DNA of 64,000 nt from Rhytidiadelphus loreus (GCA_947034895.1 OX344764.1:45861348-45925347); one strand, 5' to 3'. Shown: positions 46,250 to 58,243, counted from the first letter of the stretch. The notes: a model not told the origin generated them from the sequence alone. Made by a program: numbers and translations.

Positions 46250-48600
46250 TACCTTTTGATGGGGCAATATATGGGTCAATCCTTCCTGGCCTTTTGAGTG
46301 TGCCTTGGCGTGTTAGATACAACATTGTTATGGTAGAACCACCTATAGTTGACCACTTAAGTGATTCAACACATGTTTTAGAGTAGTAGAAGGCAATGTA
46401 AATTTACTATCCTATAGAAAGATAGAAAAAAAGGTATTGCCAATTTTTCATGATTTTTTTCCTTAAATTCAAATTACTATGAATTTTGGAAGCCAAAAGT
46501 TGGCCTCAATGTATACCCCAATACATAGAGTCTTCCAATTCCGATCATTCTAGAACTACTTTCTTGTTCACTACTTCCTACTTCTTGCTCACTACATTGA
46601 AACATGTGTCATGACTTCATAGTCCCAACCTTGGAAAGGAGAAAAAATCACATTCCAAACTTTGTTTAGAAACTTGTTTTAGTCTTGGTTGAAAACAGTT
46701 GCATCCTACAAGTTGGGCATGGATCCCTAGTTGGTAATGTATAGTTCTACTATAACCCTATAAGGATGGGTTGGTTACCATGGAAATCATCATGTTTTGT
46801 ACTAATATATGAATCATTTGCTTAAAAAACTCTAGGAGCATTCATTGGAAATCAAACTACTATGCAAAATTCACACAAAATTTCAAAGATGAACATTTGC
46901 ACTTTTATCTTACATAGAAGGATTCTCTCTTATCCTTCAAACACATAGTGCTCACAATGTCATTTTAGGATTAACTAGCCTAAATATTCTCCCTTCAAGA
47001 TTAAGATAATCCCTTTGTCGATCTTGGAGAATAAATTTAGTTTAATTTGTAAAGAGTCATTAGCTACTTGGAAAGTTGCAATGCTAGTGTCATTGGTTGA
47101 TAATATTATGGCAGAAGAAGAATAAGGTCCATATAGGTCACCGAGCTCTAAATGCCTTTTCTAATAGAAAGATACGTTTTTCTTCTATCAATATACCAAT
47201 AACATTTGTTAATGTACTAGTAGTGAGCATATGATGAGGTGGACAATTTTAGTGCCCCATGTGATTCCTAGTTCAAAATTCATGAATAATTCCACATAGG
47301 TCAAAAAAATATGAAATGACTTGAATTAAATGTCAATTCCATTTGTCTTTCAAGAAAAATTCATTGAAATATATTTCAAGAAGTCCTCCCCCCCTAAATT
47401 GAAAATCAACTCTTAAATGAGTGCTCTGTGGATCTCCTACCTTAACTATAATTAATTGTCTAATGAACAATGGGAGAGCTTGTTTGGATAGTTCTACAAA
47501 CTATGTCATAATGTTATCATTGTCCTTGGTGACTTTTAGATCTTGTAGGTAGATCATGTTAAAGCATCATTAATGATTTGCTAGAAAAAACATTGAACAA
47601 CAAATTTATCTGGTTGAATAGTTCAACTTGAACCATAGTGGAGTTAAATTTTGAATTTAACATTTCCACACTACTTGAATTCTCGGTCTTGAAGTACTGC
47701 AAGTATCATCTCCTCCACTATAGTAGAACCTACCATAGTCAACCATTTAAGCAATTCCATGCATATTCTGGAGTTGTAGAAGGCAATGTAAATTCTCTGC
47801 CATGTAGGAAGATAGAAATTATAGGGATTGTACAAATTTTTTTTGTATTTTTATGCCTTCTAAAAATATGTGCCCATGACTTTCGAGTTTGACTCATGAA
47901 ACAAGCACACACCTCTAAAAAAATATGTGCCCATCTTGTAATTGACCCCAATATAATTAGATTGCAAATTAGGGTGATAACAAGCTTGTCTACCTTAACC
48001 CCTAAATGTCCAAGGCTTTTTCTAAGCTTCTAGGAATTTGCTCTAAACTAAACAAAAAGACAACACTTTGATAAGTTGTATCAATTTTTTTTTAATTGTA
48101 ATTGTACAAATTCAAACTAGATGTGTTAGAGATCACATAGGAAAAGAAAACACAACAATATCACTTATGGATTAAAAGATTATAATGTTTGATCATGAGG
48201 GTGCTAAAACTGCAAAAGTGATTTGAAGTCTTTCAATCTTCTTTTCACACGTCAAATCTGTAAAGTTGGTCACCACAAAAATATGAGGATAAAGGGCCTA
48301 ACATATATAATCCCAATCAATTTATAGCTTCTCAAAATCTATTCTATAATTTTTTTAAATGAATTTCTAATGTGATTTTTTCTTCAAGATCTAGTGTACT
48401 TGAGGCTCATTTCCAAGAGTCCTCAACACTTGCAATAGACACCCTTGCACAAAATCTTGAATAGAAAAATCACTATCATTTATTTTCAAGATTGAATTTT
48501 TGGTGCTTAAACTAGACTTCAATTTTTTTTTAAATTCAAAAATATAAAATACTAAAAATAGCAACTTGGTTAGGTTTCATTTGACTTCAAAGTATTATCG
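46250..48600. other. AT-rich intergenic DNA with several dispersed repeats
   Basis: No gene is seen. A ~110-bp unit (AACCACCTATAGTTGACCAC.., GTAGAAGGCAATGTAAAT) at about 46328-46435 recurs at 47715-47825. A family D copy is at about 47260-47460. A family A copy is at 46773-46935, listed separately. Confidence 0.55.
46773..46935 (+). repeat. Dispersed repeat family A, copy 7
   Basis: GGTTACCATGGAAATCATCA, GCATTCATTGGAAATCAAAC, ACACAAAATTTCAAAGATGA and TTACATAGAAGGATTCTC follow the family order. Confidence 0.7.
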
Positions 48601-48610
48601 ACACTAAAAT

Positions 48611-48847
48611 TTGATGCCTAATTTTGCTTCGAACTCGCTGATGAAACTGGGAGTGTTTGACCAGTGCGGGCAGGCTGTGACTGATCCTGTGACTTTGCTG
48701 CACAAGGGTTGTTTTGGTTTCGCCGGAGACAAATATCTGGAACTCATGTTGGATTGGCGCAGACGATGGACTGAGGATCCTCAAAGTCAGTCCCGTGACT
48801 CCGGTGGCTCCGGTAAGTCGGTCCAGCCGTCCGGTAAGGTAACGTAG
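48611..48847 (+). other. Unassigned GC-rich open frame, possible exon
   Basis: A 78-codon frame in a short GC-richer block contains CGQAVTDPVTLLHKGCFGF and LELMLDWRRRW. The D-P-V-T-L followed by a Trp about 25 residues on loosely recalls the first half of a U-box, but the conserved hydrophobic and turn positions do not fit well. Nothing around it extends the frame. It could be a single exon of an unseen gene, a gene relic, or chance. Confidence 0.25.
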
Positions 48848-49519
48848 CGTACCAAGTCAGAACTCTTTGTTTGTAAATCATTTGGTTTCACGGGATTGGG
48901 TGCTTTTCAGTTTCTTTGGTGGGGTAGCAGCGTCATTTGGGGGCCTCCAGGGCAGGGATTTTTTTTTTTTTTTTTTGGGTGGGTGGGGGGGCGAATTTTT
49001 GCTACAAAGCAATACACAATTTTCTATACGGAATATTCGACAGGATATTCTTTTCAGTGGATGAAATCGCTAAACTGCTATCAAATCTCAAGATAGTATC
49101 ACTTTATTTTGGATGAATATACTTTGTTGGATGAAGAAATGATTTTTCATCCATATATTTCAGATTTTGTCCATTTCCATGGATGTAAATAGCTTCACTA
49201 CTCCAATGAAGATTGCTTTTTTGCATTGCCCAAAAATAAATGAAAAAAACTTGCCTCTAGTGATGTTGCTTACCTGAATCATGAAATACATGAGTCAATG
49301 TGAAATCAATATGGAATTTTTGGACCAAGTCTTTTATGTTTACATCCAAAAAAAATCAATAGATCCAAAAACAAATCATATATGATGTAAACAATGAGCA
49401 TGTCCTAAAAACATTCTAAATGTGTAAAACTAGTAGAAACAACAAGTGCAACTATCCATTGAAAAAAGACAACCTACCTACCTTCCAAATATCAAGCCTC
49501 CCTAGTGGACTCCTTCATA

Positions 49520-49870
49520 AAATATTTTCTTCAACCTTGTCCCTTAGATATGTGGTATATGTTGATACCTTGATACAAATATGCATATGACATGGATATG
49601 ATGTATGAATACATTGTATGGATACAAATATTGTATAGTGCATGGATATGATATTATATACATAGATATAGTATATAATATTTTTTCAACCTTGTTCCTT
49701 AGATATGTGGTATATATTGATACCTTGATACAAATATGCATATGACATGGATATGATGTATGAATACATCATAAGGACACAAATATTGTATATTCATATT
49801 GGTATTGGATATGGTACAATGCATGGATATTATATTATATACGTACATATAGTATATGGATACAACATAT
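49520..49870. repeat. Tandem duplication of a ~155-bp AT-rich unit
   Basis: Two copies start at about 49520 and 49676 (TCAACCTTGTTCCTTAGATA..ATATGCATATGACATGGATA). Within each copy shorter GGATAC/GGATATGATAT motifs recur. The second copy carries an extra ~30 bp. Confidence 0.8.
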
Positions 49871-49874
49871 ATAG

Positions 49875-52015
49875 TCACATATTCCTTATCAATTATTATC
49901 ACATATGCGTTTAGAAAAGATATATGGTCTGGAAGGTAATGGAAAATGGAAAACAGAATTTTTTATTTTTGGTGGGGGGAGGAAAGAAGATAATGAATAT
50001 AAAATAAAAATATTTTTTTGTAATTGAGAGGTTGGACTTTAGGTCCCTTTTGAGTGACTATCCACTCCTATCCACTTAAAAGGGACAATCCACAACTATC
50101 TCTTACATTACCAACTAATACTTTCCTAGTACTTTTGGTTTATTGAGCGAATCTTTGACATGGTCATCTTTGCTCTTTGCTTCAAATAAGTTCTTTACCT
50201 TTGATTTAAAAGTTGTAACTTAGGTCAAAAATTTTGACCACTTGGATAAACTTCTACTTTAAAATGAAAATCACCCTCCAAACCCATGTGATTGGTCAAT
50301 CAATTTCACATAAAACAAACAACTTATACACACCTCCCAACTGATTTTCCATCCATAAATTAAAACATATTGTATACAATCCAAGAGAAGGTCACAAACA
50401 CTCTTGGTTATGACCTTGATTAAATCTGAAGAACAACAATTTAAACTTGTCTAAAAAAGGTTTGAATATGGTTCAATCCTATTATTCAACTAGAATTTAT
50501 TTATTTGGAGGTCTTGCTTTAGTAGTCAAAACAAGATTCTATATTTATATTTTCAATGTGTTTATTGGACACTGACTGTCAAAGTGAACCATGAATTTTG
50601 AAAGTGATAAAATTAAGTGCATGTATCTTAAATCCACCTTCTACATTGCACATCATATGACTAGAATTTGCACATTTTAGGCAAGAAATTAAAAGGATCA
50701 CTTTTAAATACATGTCACAATAGGGCTAGATAGAAACTTAAAGATTAGTAGGATCATTCAATTTTTCCATATCTAGCACAAGGGCTTTATACTAGGGTTG
50801 GGTTGGAACTACAACTCATCCTACATGGCATCTTAGGTAACATAGTTTTAGTGCCAAACCTTTAGGCCTCAAGGATGAAATCGGGACGAGGTTTTGGATG
50901 TCCCGAAGTCCCATCTTGGACTTGATTGGGCTTTTAATGGGATCATAAACATATCTAGCATCAAGAGAAGTTATTATTTGAAACTTTGACCCTTCATAAC
51001 TTTTGTATATCGCGAGGCATATTGTATCCAAATGCTGTTTTCTTTGGTGTGTTGGAATCTCTTTTTTTTTTCTAATAAAAAAATTGAAGATTTGACAAGT
51101 CTAATAATAATAAATAAGCACAATAGTAAAAAGTGGTGGTATCCATCTAAATTCCAAATGTGGTAGATAAATTCAATTCATGAAAGCAGATTTTAACTCC
51201 TCAATTGATCAATTTTCATAGTTAATTTAGCTTCTTAGTTAATTTTTTCAATTAATTTAGCACCTCAATTGATTTAGTAAAGTTGATCTTAGTTCTTCAG
51301 TTGATTAGTTTTTATAGAATCTGAATTCTAGGTTGAATATTGGTAGGTTGTTACATGTATGCCAATAACTAAATTTTGAACTTGCAAATGTCAAGCTTTT
51401 CCTAGGATTTAGCAATTTGCATGGATTCAAAGATGAATTCATTCCTAGTTTGAGTCAATCTCTTGTATTTGGACTATGGATTTAACTATGGTTGCATGTT
51501 GTATAATTTTAATTTTAAATTTTTTTACACAAGTTGTAAAATTTTGGGTGCAATGATAGTCATTAGAGACTGGATGGATGAAGAAGAAAGCGCTAAGTAA
51601 TTACTTGAAGAATTGCTTTGAAAATCTTATATATCGGCTACATATGTTATTTTTGAAGTTCTATTTGGTTGCTTGTGAGGGTCTAGAGCATCTTTTCTTA
51701 ATTGCCAAAATTTTATAGGGGGGATTTGTGTGGGGGGGTAATTGAGCATTAAGAAAATCCAAGAATACATGATCAAAAACTGGGCCCTAGAATTAGACTT
51801 CACCATTTTGCATTAACTCCAAAATGATCCTACAATTTCTCCATGCAAGCCACTCAAATACCCCCCTCAATCTTGAATTTGTCTTTTGATTGATTCTTTG
51901 CAAACTCCCTTGTCCAACGATGTTTGTAAGTACAACGTCTGTTGGATTGGAAACTGTTGGTGGTCTCCTGTGATGTTGACGTTAACATAATTGGGAACAA
52001 TTCTACCCTTTGTCA
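49875..52015. other. AT-rich intergenic DNA, no gene seen
   Basis: No supported gene, RNA or transposon end. A short AATTGATTTAGT/GTTAATTTAGCTTC motif recurs around 51200-51310. Confidence 0.5.
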
Positions 52016-52020
52016 ATTTG

Positions 52021-52227
52021 CACTAAAAGAAAGCCTTGTTTAATTGGATGTTTCTGTATCAAAGTTGATGGATTTTTTTAAGCATCCAATGTAACATCTT
52101 CATGGATTTGATGTTACATTGGATGTCATTGTTGACATAAACACATGAAGATGTTACATTGGATGCTTAAAAAAATCCATCAACTTTGACGCAGGAACAT
52201 CCAATTAAACAAGGCTTTCTACTAGTG
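52021..52227. mobile_element. CACTA-type foldback MITE (207 bp)
   Basis: Begins CACTAAAAGAAAGCC and ends with the inverse, GGCTTTCTACTAGTG. It is flanked by a 3-bp direct repeat, TTG (52018-52020 and 52228-52230). CACTA ends with 3-bp duplications define the CACTA (EnSpm) superfamily. The arms are nearly perfect over about 80 bp (TTGTTTAATTGGATG.., AAAGTTGATGGATTTTTTTA, GCATCCAATGTAACATCTTC). The loop holds one more GATGTTACATTGGATG. It has no coding capacity and would fold into a long hairpin if transcribed. Confidence 0.85.
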
Positions 52228-52230
52228 TTG

Positions 52231-53590
52231 TACGATGACACGGCACAAGTGAGGAGGCATTTACTAGGCTTGTTAACGTGGCACCCATTGGAGACAAGGG
52301 CGGGTGATTTGGGGATCTTGCATCGAACCCTAGTTGTGGAGCCCTTGAGCCTTCATGCGCTATCACTCCCGGTGCTTGACCCTCTTCTTCCATGCTGGCG
52401 ATTGTGTGAGGAGCCTCTCTTGTGCTATAAGATGAGTTGTCCCTTTTGCTGTCAATTGGGTGCTCATCCTCGTCAGGACAAATTTCCCGAACCATACAAA
52501 AGAGTTTGTCGGGGAAGTTGCGCTTGTTCCTCCACCCCAAAATGAATGCCACGTTATTGTAAAAGAGGATTCTCTAGTGAGTTGCCTTCAACACCAGTGG
52601 TAGGTGTAGTATCTTTGCACATCGAGGGAGCGCCAACAAGTGATCAGGAATCAAGCAATTTAAGACTTGATTTCTCTACTCCATGGTTGTGTCAATCTCC
52701 AACAACCAACTTTCAATGACACGGGTTTGTTCAATTTGAGAGTGTGGGATTGGTAGATGCGACTTGTTCCACCAAGTTGTCATTCTATTTGTGATAGAAA
52801 TATCGTTGAGGTACAACAATAATGGTGCAATTGCGAAGATGAGAAGTAGTGGGCAGAAATAAAAACACAAGAGAATGTTGTTACTAATTCCACTAACGGA
52901 GATCAATAGCTGGAAGCACTCCAAATTTTGAGCTAGACAATGACTTCGTTGCCTTCACCACCCATTGAAATCGATTGTTGTCATTGCCATGACAAAGAAA
53001 ATGAGCCCTCTTCAAATCCTACTCTCTTCATGAGTTGTCTTTGGGCGAATCCTAAGCACTTCCACGATGAGTGCTCACTGTATGTGACCCTAAACCCTGC
53101 GCCTTTGTCCTTGCGAGATGCTAACAAAAAATGTTTCTATATTCTTCAGGGTGAGTGAAGAAGACGCACATATTGGAGAATGAAGGTTTCTAAAGGCAAG
53201 AACAAGGGTGTCCATAGGATGGACAAGATTCCACCGACAACATTTTGTCCAGGTTGCCCACTTCATCCGAGCGGCGGAAGTTGAGTTGGACAGGTACGTG
53301 GCACCCTTACACAAGGACACTATTTTAGTAAAGTAGGGTTACGAAATTGTTGACACGTTAGCTCTGAATTTTGTTTGTTTCACCATTTGTAGCATTTGCA
53401 GATCCAAAAATGTGTAGTACAAAAAATTTCATGATTCAACATCCTTTTGTTAATATTTATTTGAGAAAAATGCCCAAGGACAGATTATGTCCTTAGGGTC
53501 ATTTTGGGGTTAATTGGGGTTGCAACATTGAATTGAGGCCAAATTGGAGCCCGAATAGCCTTCCATCTAGACCAAGGTGCATTTACCTTC
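52231..53590. other. Intergenic DNA without a supported gene
   Basis: The part 52230-53330 is less AT-rich and carries frames up to about 119 codons on both strands (52186-52545 plus, 52205-52552 minus). They overlap each other, the first begins inside the MITE, and none shows a known motif. It could be a decayed gene or transposon. Confidence 0.4.
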
Positions 53591-53603
53591 ATGAAATAGG
53601 AAC

Positions 53604-53861
53604 CAATCTCTTTTTTTATTCATTTTTTAAGAAGTGCCAAAGTGGTGATATAAATTTTTTTTAGTGAGTGGTGCTCCAAATTTCAACATTCATCAACATA
53701 TTGGATAGAAAATATCACATTAGCACATATCACATGATGTCTATAATTTGGTTTTCATTCACAATCTCGCAATTCCATCCAAATTTTTTGGCCTTTTTAG
53801 CCTGATTTTTTGTTTTTACTGGTGCAATCTGGCACCAGAAAGCCAAAAAAGAAAAGCCCTG
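53604..53861 (-). mobile_element. hAT-like MITE, family 2, copy 2 (258 bp, inverted)
   Basis: Bounded by a perfect 8-bp direct repeat, ATAGGAAC (53596-53603 and 53862-53869). Read on the minus strand it starts CAGGGCTTTTCTTTTTTGG and then aligns with 18406-18700. It is 37 bp shorter. It lies only about 190 bp upstream of the ribosome recycling factor start codon, so it may sit in that promoter. Confidence 0.8.
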
Positions 53862-53944
53862 ATAGGAACTGACGGTGGATGACCTCAATGACCTTCCTAT
53901 GGGGCCTCAACCAGGAGGGAAACCCAAGACCTAGTTATATCTCA

Positions 53945-53969
53945 GCCGTCAGATCAACCATCCGACGGC
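53945..53969. promoter_or_regulatory. Palindromic site upstream of the RRF gene
   Basis: GCCGTC-AGAT-CAACC-ATC-CGACGGC forms a near-perfect inverted repeat about 85-105 bp before the RRF start codon, a suitable place for a dimeric regulator. No factor can be named. Confidence 0.35.
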
Positions 53970-54051
53970 ACATCAAGGTCCACTTTCAGCATATGGAGAT
54001 TGTTTCTGCAACTCCAGTGCAATACTCCTAGTTGTCGAAGTTTCTCTGGCT

Positions 54052-57000
54052 ATGGCGGTCTCCGTCCGACGGCTGCAAAGCCTGCGTTCTTCACTTTTGT
54101 CTCTCTCTTCCCGTTCTCTCTCTCCTGCGGTATCCACCGCTCCCGCTTGCAAATCCATTTCTAGTGCCGAGGCGGAGTGCAGTGATCAGTTTGCGGGAGA
54201 CCAGCCTTTTGATTTGAGATCTGCACTTTCGAGTGGTGGATACCCGGCGTTATTGGGGTTAGGCGTCCGAGGGTTTGCGGCCAAGGCCAAGAAATCGGGT
54301 GGCAAAGCTCGTACGTCGAAGCACGCTCTCTTGATTTTGATTTTCCGTTTGAGATATTTCTGGACATGACTTTAAATTATTCTTCCTCCGTCTGAATACA
54401 ATGTGCTGAGAATCTGAAGTCTGATGTCCTATCTGAGACTCGTAATTGTATTAATCAATATTCTTGATCAGTGTCGGGGACGATGACGATACTATGAAAA
54501 GTCTCGTTCGGCATATCGGCTGACAAGCCATGCTGACCATTCTAAAAAGATCACCACCCATAATCTGATGTCCCCGAACATCGTTTTATTAATTTGCACA
54601 CTTTTTAGGGTTTAGGGTTTAGGGTTTAGATGGCATCTTGATAGCTAATGTATGTTTGCATTATGAAGACTATTCAATTAAAGGTTTGGTTAGGCGTTTT
54701 GGCTAGTGAAGCCATGCTGATCACTCTTAAAAGACCACCATTCTGAGGTTACAGTAGCCTAATTTGATTTTTTCAATTCCTGGGGTTGGTGCACACACTA
54801 AAGTGGGCTCTGGAGACGATGACGATAACTTGAAAGGTCTCGTTCGGCATATCGGCTAACAAGCCATGCTGACCATTCTAAAAAGATCACCACCCATAAT
54901 CTGATGTCTCCTTCCCATGAGCAGTTCAGATCCTGAAACCGCCTCTTGCAGTTCTCATCTCGAGTAGACTGAGGTTCTATTTGGTTTAATGACAATAAAA
55001 TGAAAGCCAATTTGGCTCACTAACCATGCGAATAGTCTAGAGTATTATCCAATAGGCTGATGCTTTATAGTCCTACTAGCACTGTCGTTGTTTGTCCGGG
55101 TTCAAATGACTTTCAAGATCCACCAAGGACATTATTGTGATCTAAGATATTGCTTTCGTGCTTGGCTACTTTCTTACAGGTAGTGACGATGGTGGAGGTC
55201 AAATGCTTTCAACCCCAGGACCATCAGCGAAAGAGACCGCTTCGAGGCTTATGGAGGCTGCATTAAATGCCCTGTCAGTGGAGCTCTCGAAGCTGCGCAC
55301 TGGCAGAGCGTCACCAGGTCAGTGGTGATAGATTTTTGGAGCCTTGTTTTACTGGTTGCAGGCCAAATGACTGTCTGGGAAGTTCTTCATCTATCAGCTT
55401 CCTCCTTTTTTCATTTCTCGTTTTTCGCTGGGATGACTCTAACATCTTGGTTGAGGCAATCAATTTATGCGAATTTTGTACTCCGTATACGATATTATTT
55501 CTGTTGCTACAATACAATTTCAGGCTGTTTAAAAATAAAAAAACCATTGAAATTTGGCTAAATCATTGCATTTGCCTCCTTGAATTTCCTATGCGCTTGT
55601 AGCTAGGCCCAAATTTATGTCGGAATCTGGCGATATATAGCCCAACGAAGAATGTCGTCCGTCCTTGTCGTGTCAGCGGTGATCTACCGATTTTGTCCAC
55701 TGAAGTTCTTGTGCTGAATTTGAACTTCACCTATACTTTTAACTAGACGTTTTTTTGGAGCTTGGAATTGATTATGAGTCTGTGTTGGGTTGAGTTGGAT
55801 TCAGGGATGCTAGATCATGTGAATGTGACTTCTCATGGTGTTCAGACACCTCTATCACACGTGGCCGCTGTATCGGTCTCTAGTCTCGAAACGTTGACTG
55901 TGATGCCGTATGACGCCTCTGTGAGACCCCCGTTGTCACAATGCTTTTGTTAGCATAAAAATTTCTTTCTTCTAAGTTGGATGGCAGATCGCTGAAGGCA
56001 AGAAACATATTCTGGATTCTTTGGGAGTCCGAATTCCTGTTTTATCATGTTGATTCTCATTGTTTCGGTATTTTACTGCTCAGATGGTCAAGGAGGTGGA
56101 AAAGGCTATTCGTAATTCTCCACTGAAATTGAATCCCGTAGAGGAAGGAGAAGTTCTGAGGGTTCCTATCCCCAAGTAAGAACAGGAAACTCGTCATTTC
56201 CATTTTTTGGTTTCTGTGTGTAATCGTTTCAATTTATTGCAAAAGATGTTCTGATAGTGGCATCAGTGTATATCGAGGGTCCAGCATTCTTGGTCCACCT
56301 TTTGATTTGCAGATTTAAAGAAGTCTACTAAGTCTGGAATAGGCATCACTGGGTTCAAGGCTGCGGCCATGTGTCGAAACTTTATGAGTCCAATCTTGAT
56401 TTGTTAGCAGGGGCGTGATCCTGACTCGGTTGTGATGGTTGTCGTACGGTGGGTGGTTGATTATTTGGAAACTGGCGATCCTTCAGGTTAACAAAGGAGC
56501 ATATACAGGTAGGCCAAGCAATCTAGTATACTTTTTGATAATTTGTGGTGGCGTTATCGTTTTCCTCTTTCTGCTCCATTGACTTCTTCCTTCTCTTTAC
56601 TCGCTCATTATTGACTGTCATTTGTTTCTTGCAGACAATGAGTAAACTTGTGGGTAAAGCTGGCGAAACTGCAAAACTTAGTGTGCGGAGAGCTCGCAAA
56701 GATGTAAGTTCACTGTCGTTGGTTCTAGCATGCTTCGATGCATGACAGTGAGATGCCATTCCCAACTACTTGTTTGATTTCTTCATGTCCCACGCCACCA
56801 ATACGTCTCTGTGGTGTAGACTGATATGACCATTTGAATAGTAATGAAATCCTTGTACGTGGGGGGGACATTTGCAGGCGATGGATATTATTGCAAAAGG
56901 TGGATTCTCTAAAGATGAAGTGAAGAGATTTGAGAAAGAGGTATGTCTAAGGACTTTCCTACATCTGATATCAACAATTCATTCTAATCTTCTGAGGTGA

Positions 57001-57317
57001 TGTTAGATCTTTTAGTTTTATGATATTGTTTTTTTGTAACAACTAGTCAGCAAAAATGATCTGTTTTTGGACCAATAGCGCATTCTTCATTTGTACAGTA
57101 ATCTTGAAAGTCATCCATTGGCCTTGCCATTGGAGGCTTAAGAATCTTAAGTCCGATGAGAGTCAAACACCTCGTCCTAGTGTTCAAATCTCTATGAAGT
57201 CACAATGCAGTAGCTCATGACTGACCCCCTCAGGTGGAAGAGGTGACTAAGAAGTACGTGAAATCTGTTGAGGAGGCTTGTAAGTCGAAAGAGAAGGAGA
57301 TACTCGGCAACTGCTAG
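54052..57317 (+). CDS. RRF: Mitochondrial ribosome recycling factor (eight exons)
   Basis: Exons 54052-54310, 55180-55317, 55805-55920, 56084-56175, 56487-56508, 56635-56703, 56878-56940 and 57234-57317 give 280 residues. All introns are GT-AG and the frames join exactly. Residues 1-~75 are an Arg/Ser-rich presequence with RGFAAKAKK near its end, typical of mitochondrial import. The RRF domain (~95-280) shows LSKLRTGRASPG (the conserved R-x-G-R-A), SLETLTVMPYD, VEKAIRNSPLKLNP, VPIPKLTKEH and SVRRARKDA. RRF works with the mitochondrial EF-G paralogue to split ribosomes after termination. Bacterial RRF is about 185 residues, so the excess is leader. Exon 5 is only 22 nt. Intron 1 (869 nt) holds a duplicated ~97-bp block and telomere-type repeats. 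Confidence 0.94.
54479..54911 (+). repeat. Duplicated ~97-bp block in RRF intron 1
   Basis: 54479-54575 and 54815-54911 match at all but about five positions (GACGATGACGATA, CTCGTTCGGCATATCGGCT, AAGCCATGCTGACCATTCTA, GATCACCACCCATAATCTGA). A more decayed third unit lies at about 54690-54745 and perhaps a fourth near 55000. The two close copies suggest recent duplication of one unit in an older array. Confidence 0.85.
54604..54629 (+). repeat. Interstitial TTTAGGG repeats (telo-box) in RRF intron 1
   Basis: Three full TTTAGGG units plus TTTAG. This is the land-plant telomere repeat. In reverse it is the telo-box AAACCCTAA found near the start of many plant genes for the translation machinery, which suits this gene. 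Confidence 0.8.
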
Positions 57318-57980
57318 GTTCGAAGAGATTCCACTGATTTCTTGAACAAGCAGCCACACTAGGAGAGACTCTTTCCTGTAGCAATGTCCCGGTTTTCCAA
57401 GTAGATAGCTACTCAATCTTCTCAGGGTAGCCTCTGTCGATGCAAAGTCTCCTTCCGTTCGGTCCAGAACCAATAATTCTGGGGATGGCTCGATAGAAGA
57501 ACACGGTGTATGAAGGCCAAGTGGGCACATTTTGTTACTTGGGTTAGTGACCCATGGCTCAGCGGGACGCAAGAGTCTGACCAGGTGTGTAGTGCACTCT
57601 GTCTGCATCATTTCCCTACAGCTGAGAACCTTACTAGCCAATTACAAAACCCCAGTGGTTTACCCAGTGCATTTTCAGATGCCTCCAGTACTGTAGTTCT
57701 TACACCTTCAGCATTTCTTTAGCAAAATGATGTACCATTTGCAGTTGCGCTCCTGATACAATCCAAGTTCAATCACTCTTTTAGAAAGAATTTAATTCGT
57801 TATACTGTACTTTTCTTGCAACAATCCTCTCCACGATCTAGTGAGCATCCTGTGTCAGGTCGCTGGTGAGGAAATGGAACTGTGCTTGCAGGTCAGGCTG
57901 TGGGTATAGAAACCGTTCTCATAGAAATTATTTCATGAAAGAGTCCTGGTATTCCACATGCTGGGGGCATTGCTGATGAC
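57318..57980 (+). other. RRF 3' flank
   Basis: Probably includes the RRF 3' untranslated region. A minus-strand frame of about 149 codons (57641-57192) overlaps the last RRF exon and intron; it has no known motif and is taken as chance. Confidence 0.45.
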
Positions 57981-58053
57981 GGGGGTGTAGCTCAAATGGA
58001 AGAGCGCTCGCTTTGCATGCGAGAGGTACCGGGATCGATACCCGGCGTCTCCA
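57981..58053 (+). tRNA. tRNA-Ala (anticodon TGC)
   Basis: 73 nt with a full cloverleaf: acceptor GGGGGTG/CGTCTCC, D-arm GCTC-AAATGGAA-GAGC, anticodon arm CTCGC-TTTGCAT-GCGAG with TGC at 58014-58016, T-arm CCGGG-ATCGATA-CCCGG, discriminator A at 58053. The G3-U70 pair, the main alanine identity element, is present. There is no intron and no encoded CCA. Internal promoters are the A box TAGCTCAAATGG and B box GGATCGATACC. It inserts alanine at GCA and, by wobble, GCG codons. Confidence 0.97.
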
Positions 58054-58069
58054 CTTACATCTCATGTTG

Positions 58070-58073
58070 TTTT
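58070..58073 (+). terminator. Pol III terminator of tRNA-Ala
   Basis: The first TTTT run lies 17 nt past the tRNA end, followed by another T-rich stretch. Confidence 0.8.
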
Positions 58074-58243
58074 GTTTCGATTCCATAACCGGCATACCGC
58101 ATAACATCGAATTCTACTTGACTTTTCAAAACCGGAATTCTACTTGGCTTTAGGGATAATTCTATCAATAGTTGCACTCAAAATAGGATTTACCATAAGT
58201 TTTGTTCCCACAGAAATTAATCTTGTAATGTTGTGGACACATA

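Noticed and set aside
52186..52552. Overlapping frames of 115-119 codons on both strands
   Set aside because: The plus-strand frame starts inside the foldback MITE, neither has a motif, and they mirror each other.
57192..57641. Minus-strand open frame of ~149 codons at the RRF 3' end
   Set aside because: It overlaps the last RRF exon and intron, which are well supported on the other strand, and shows no known family.
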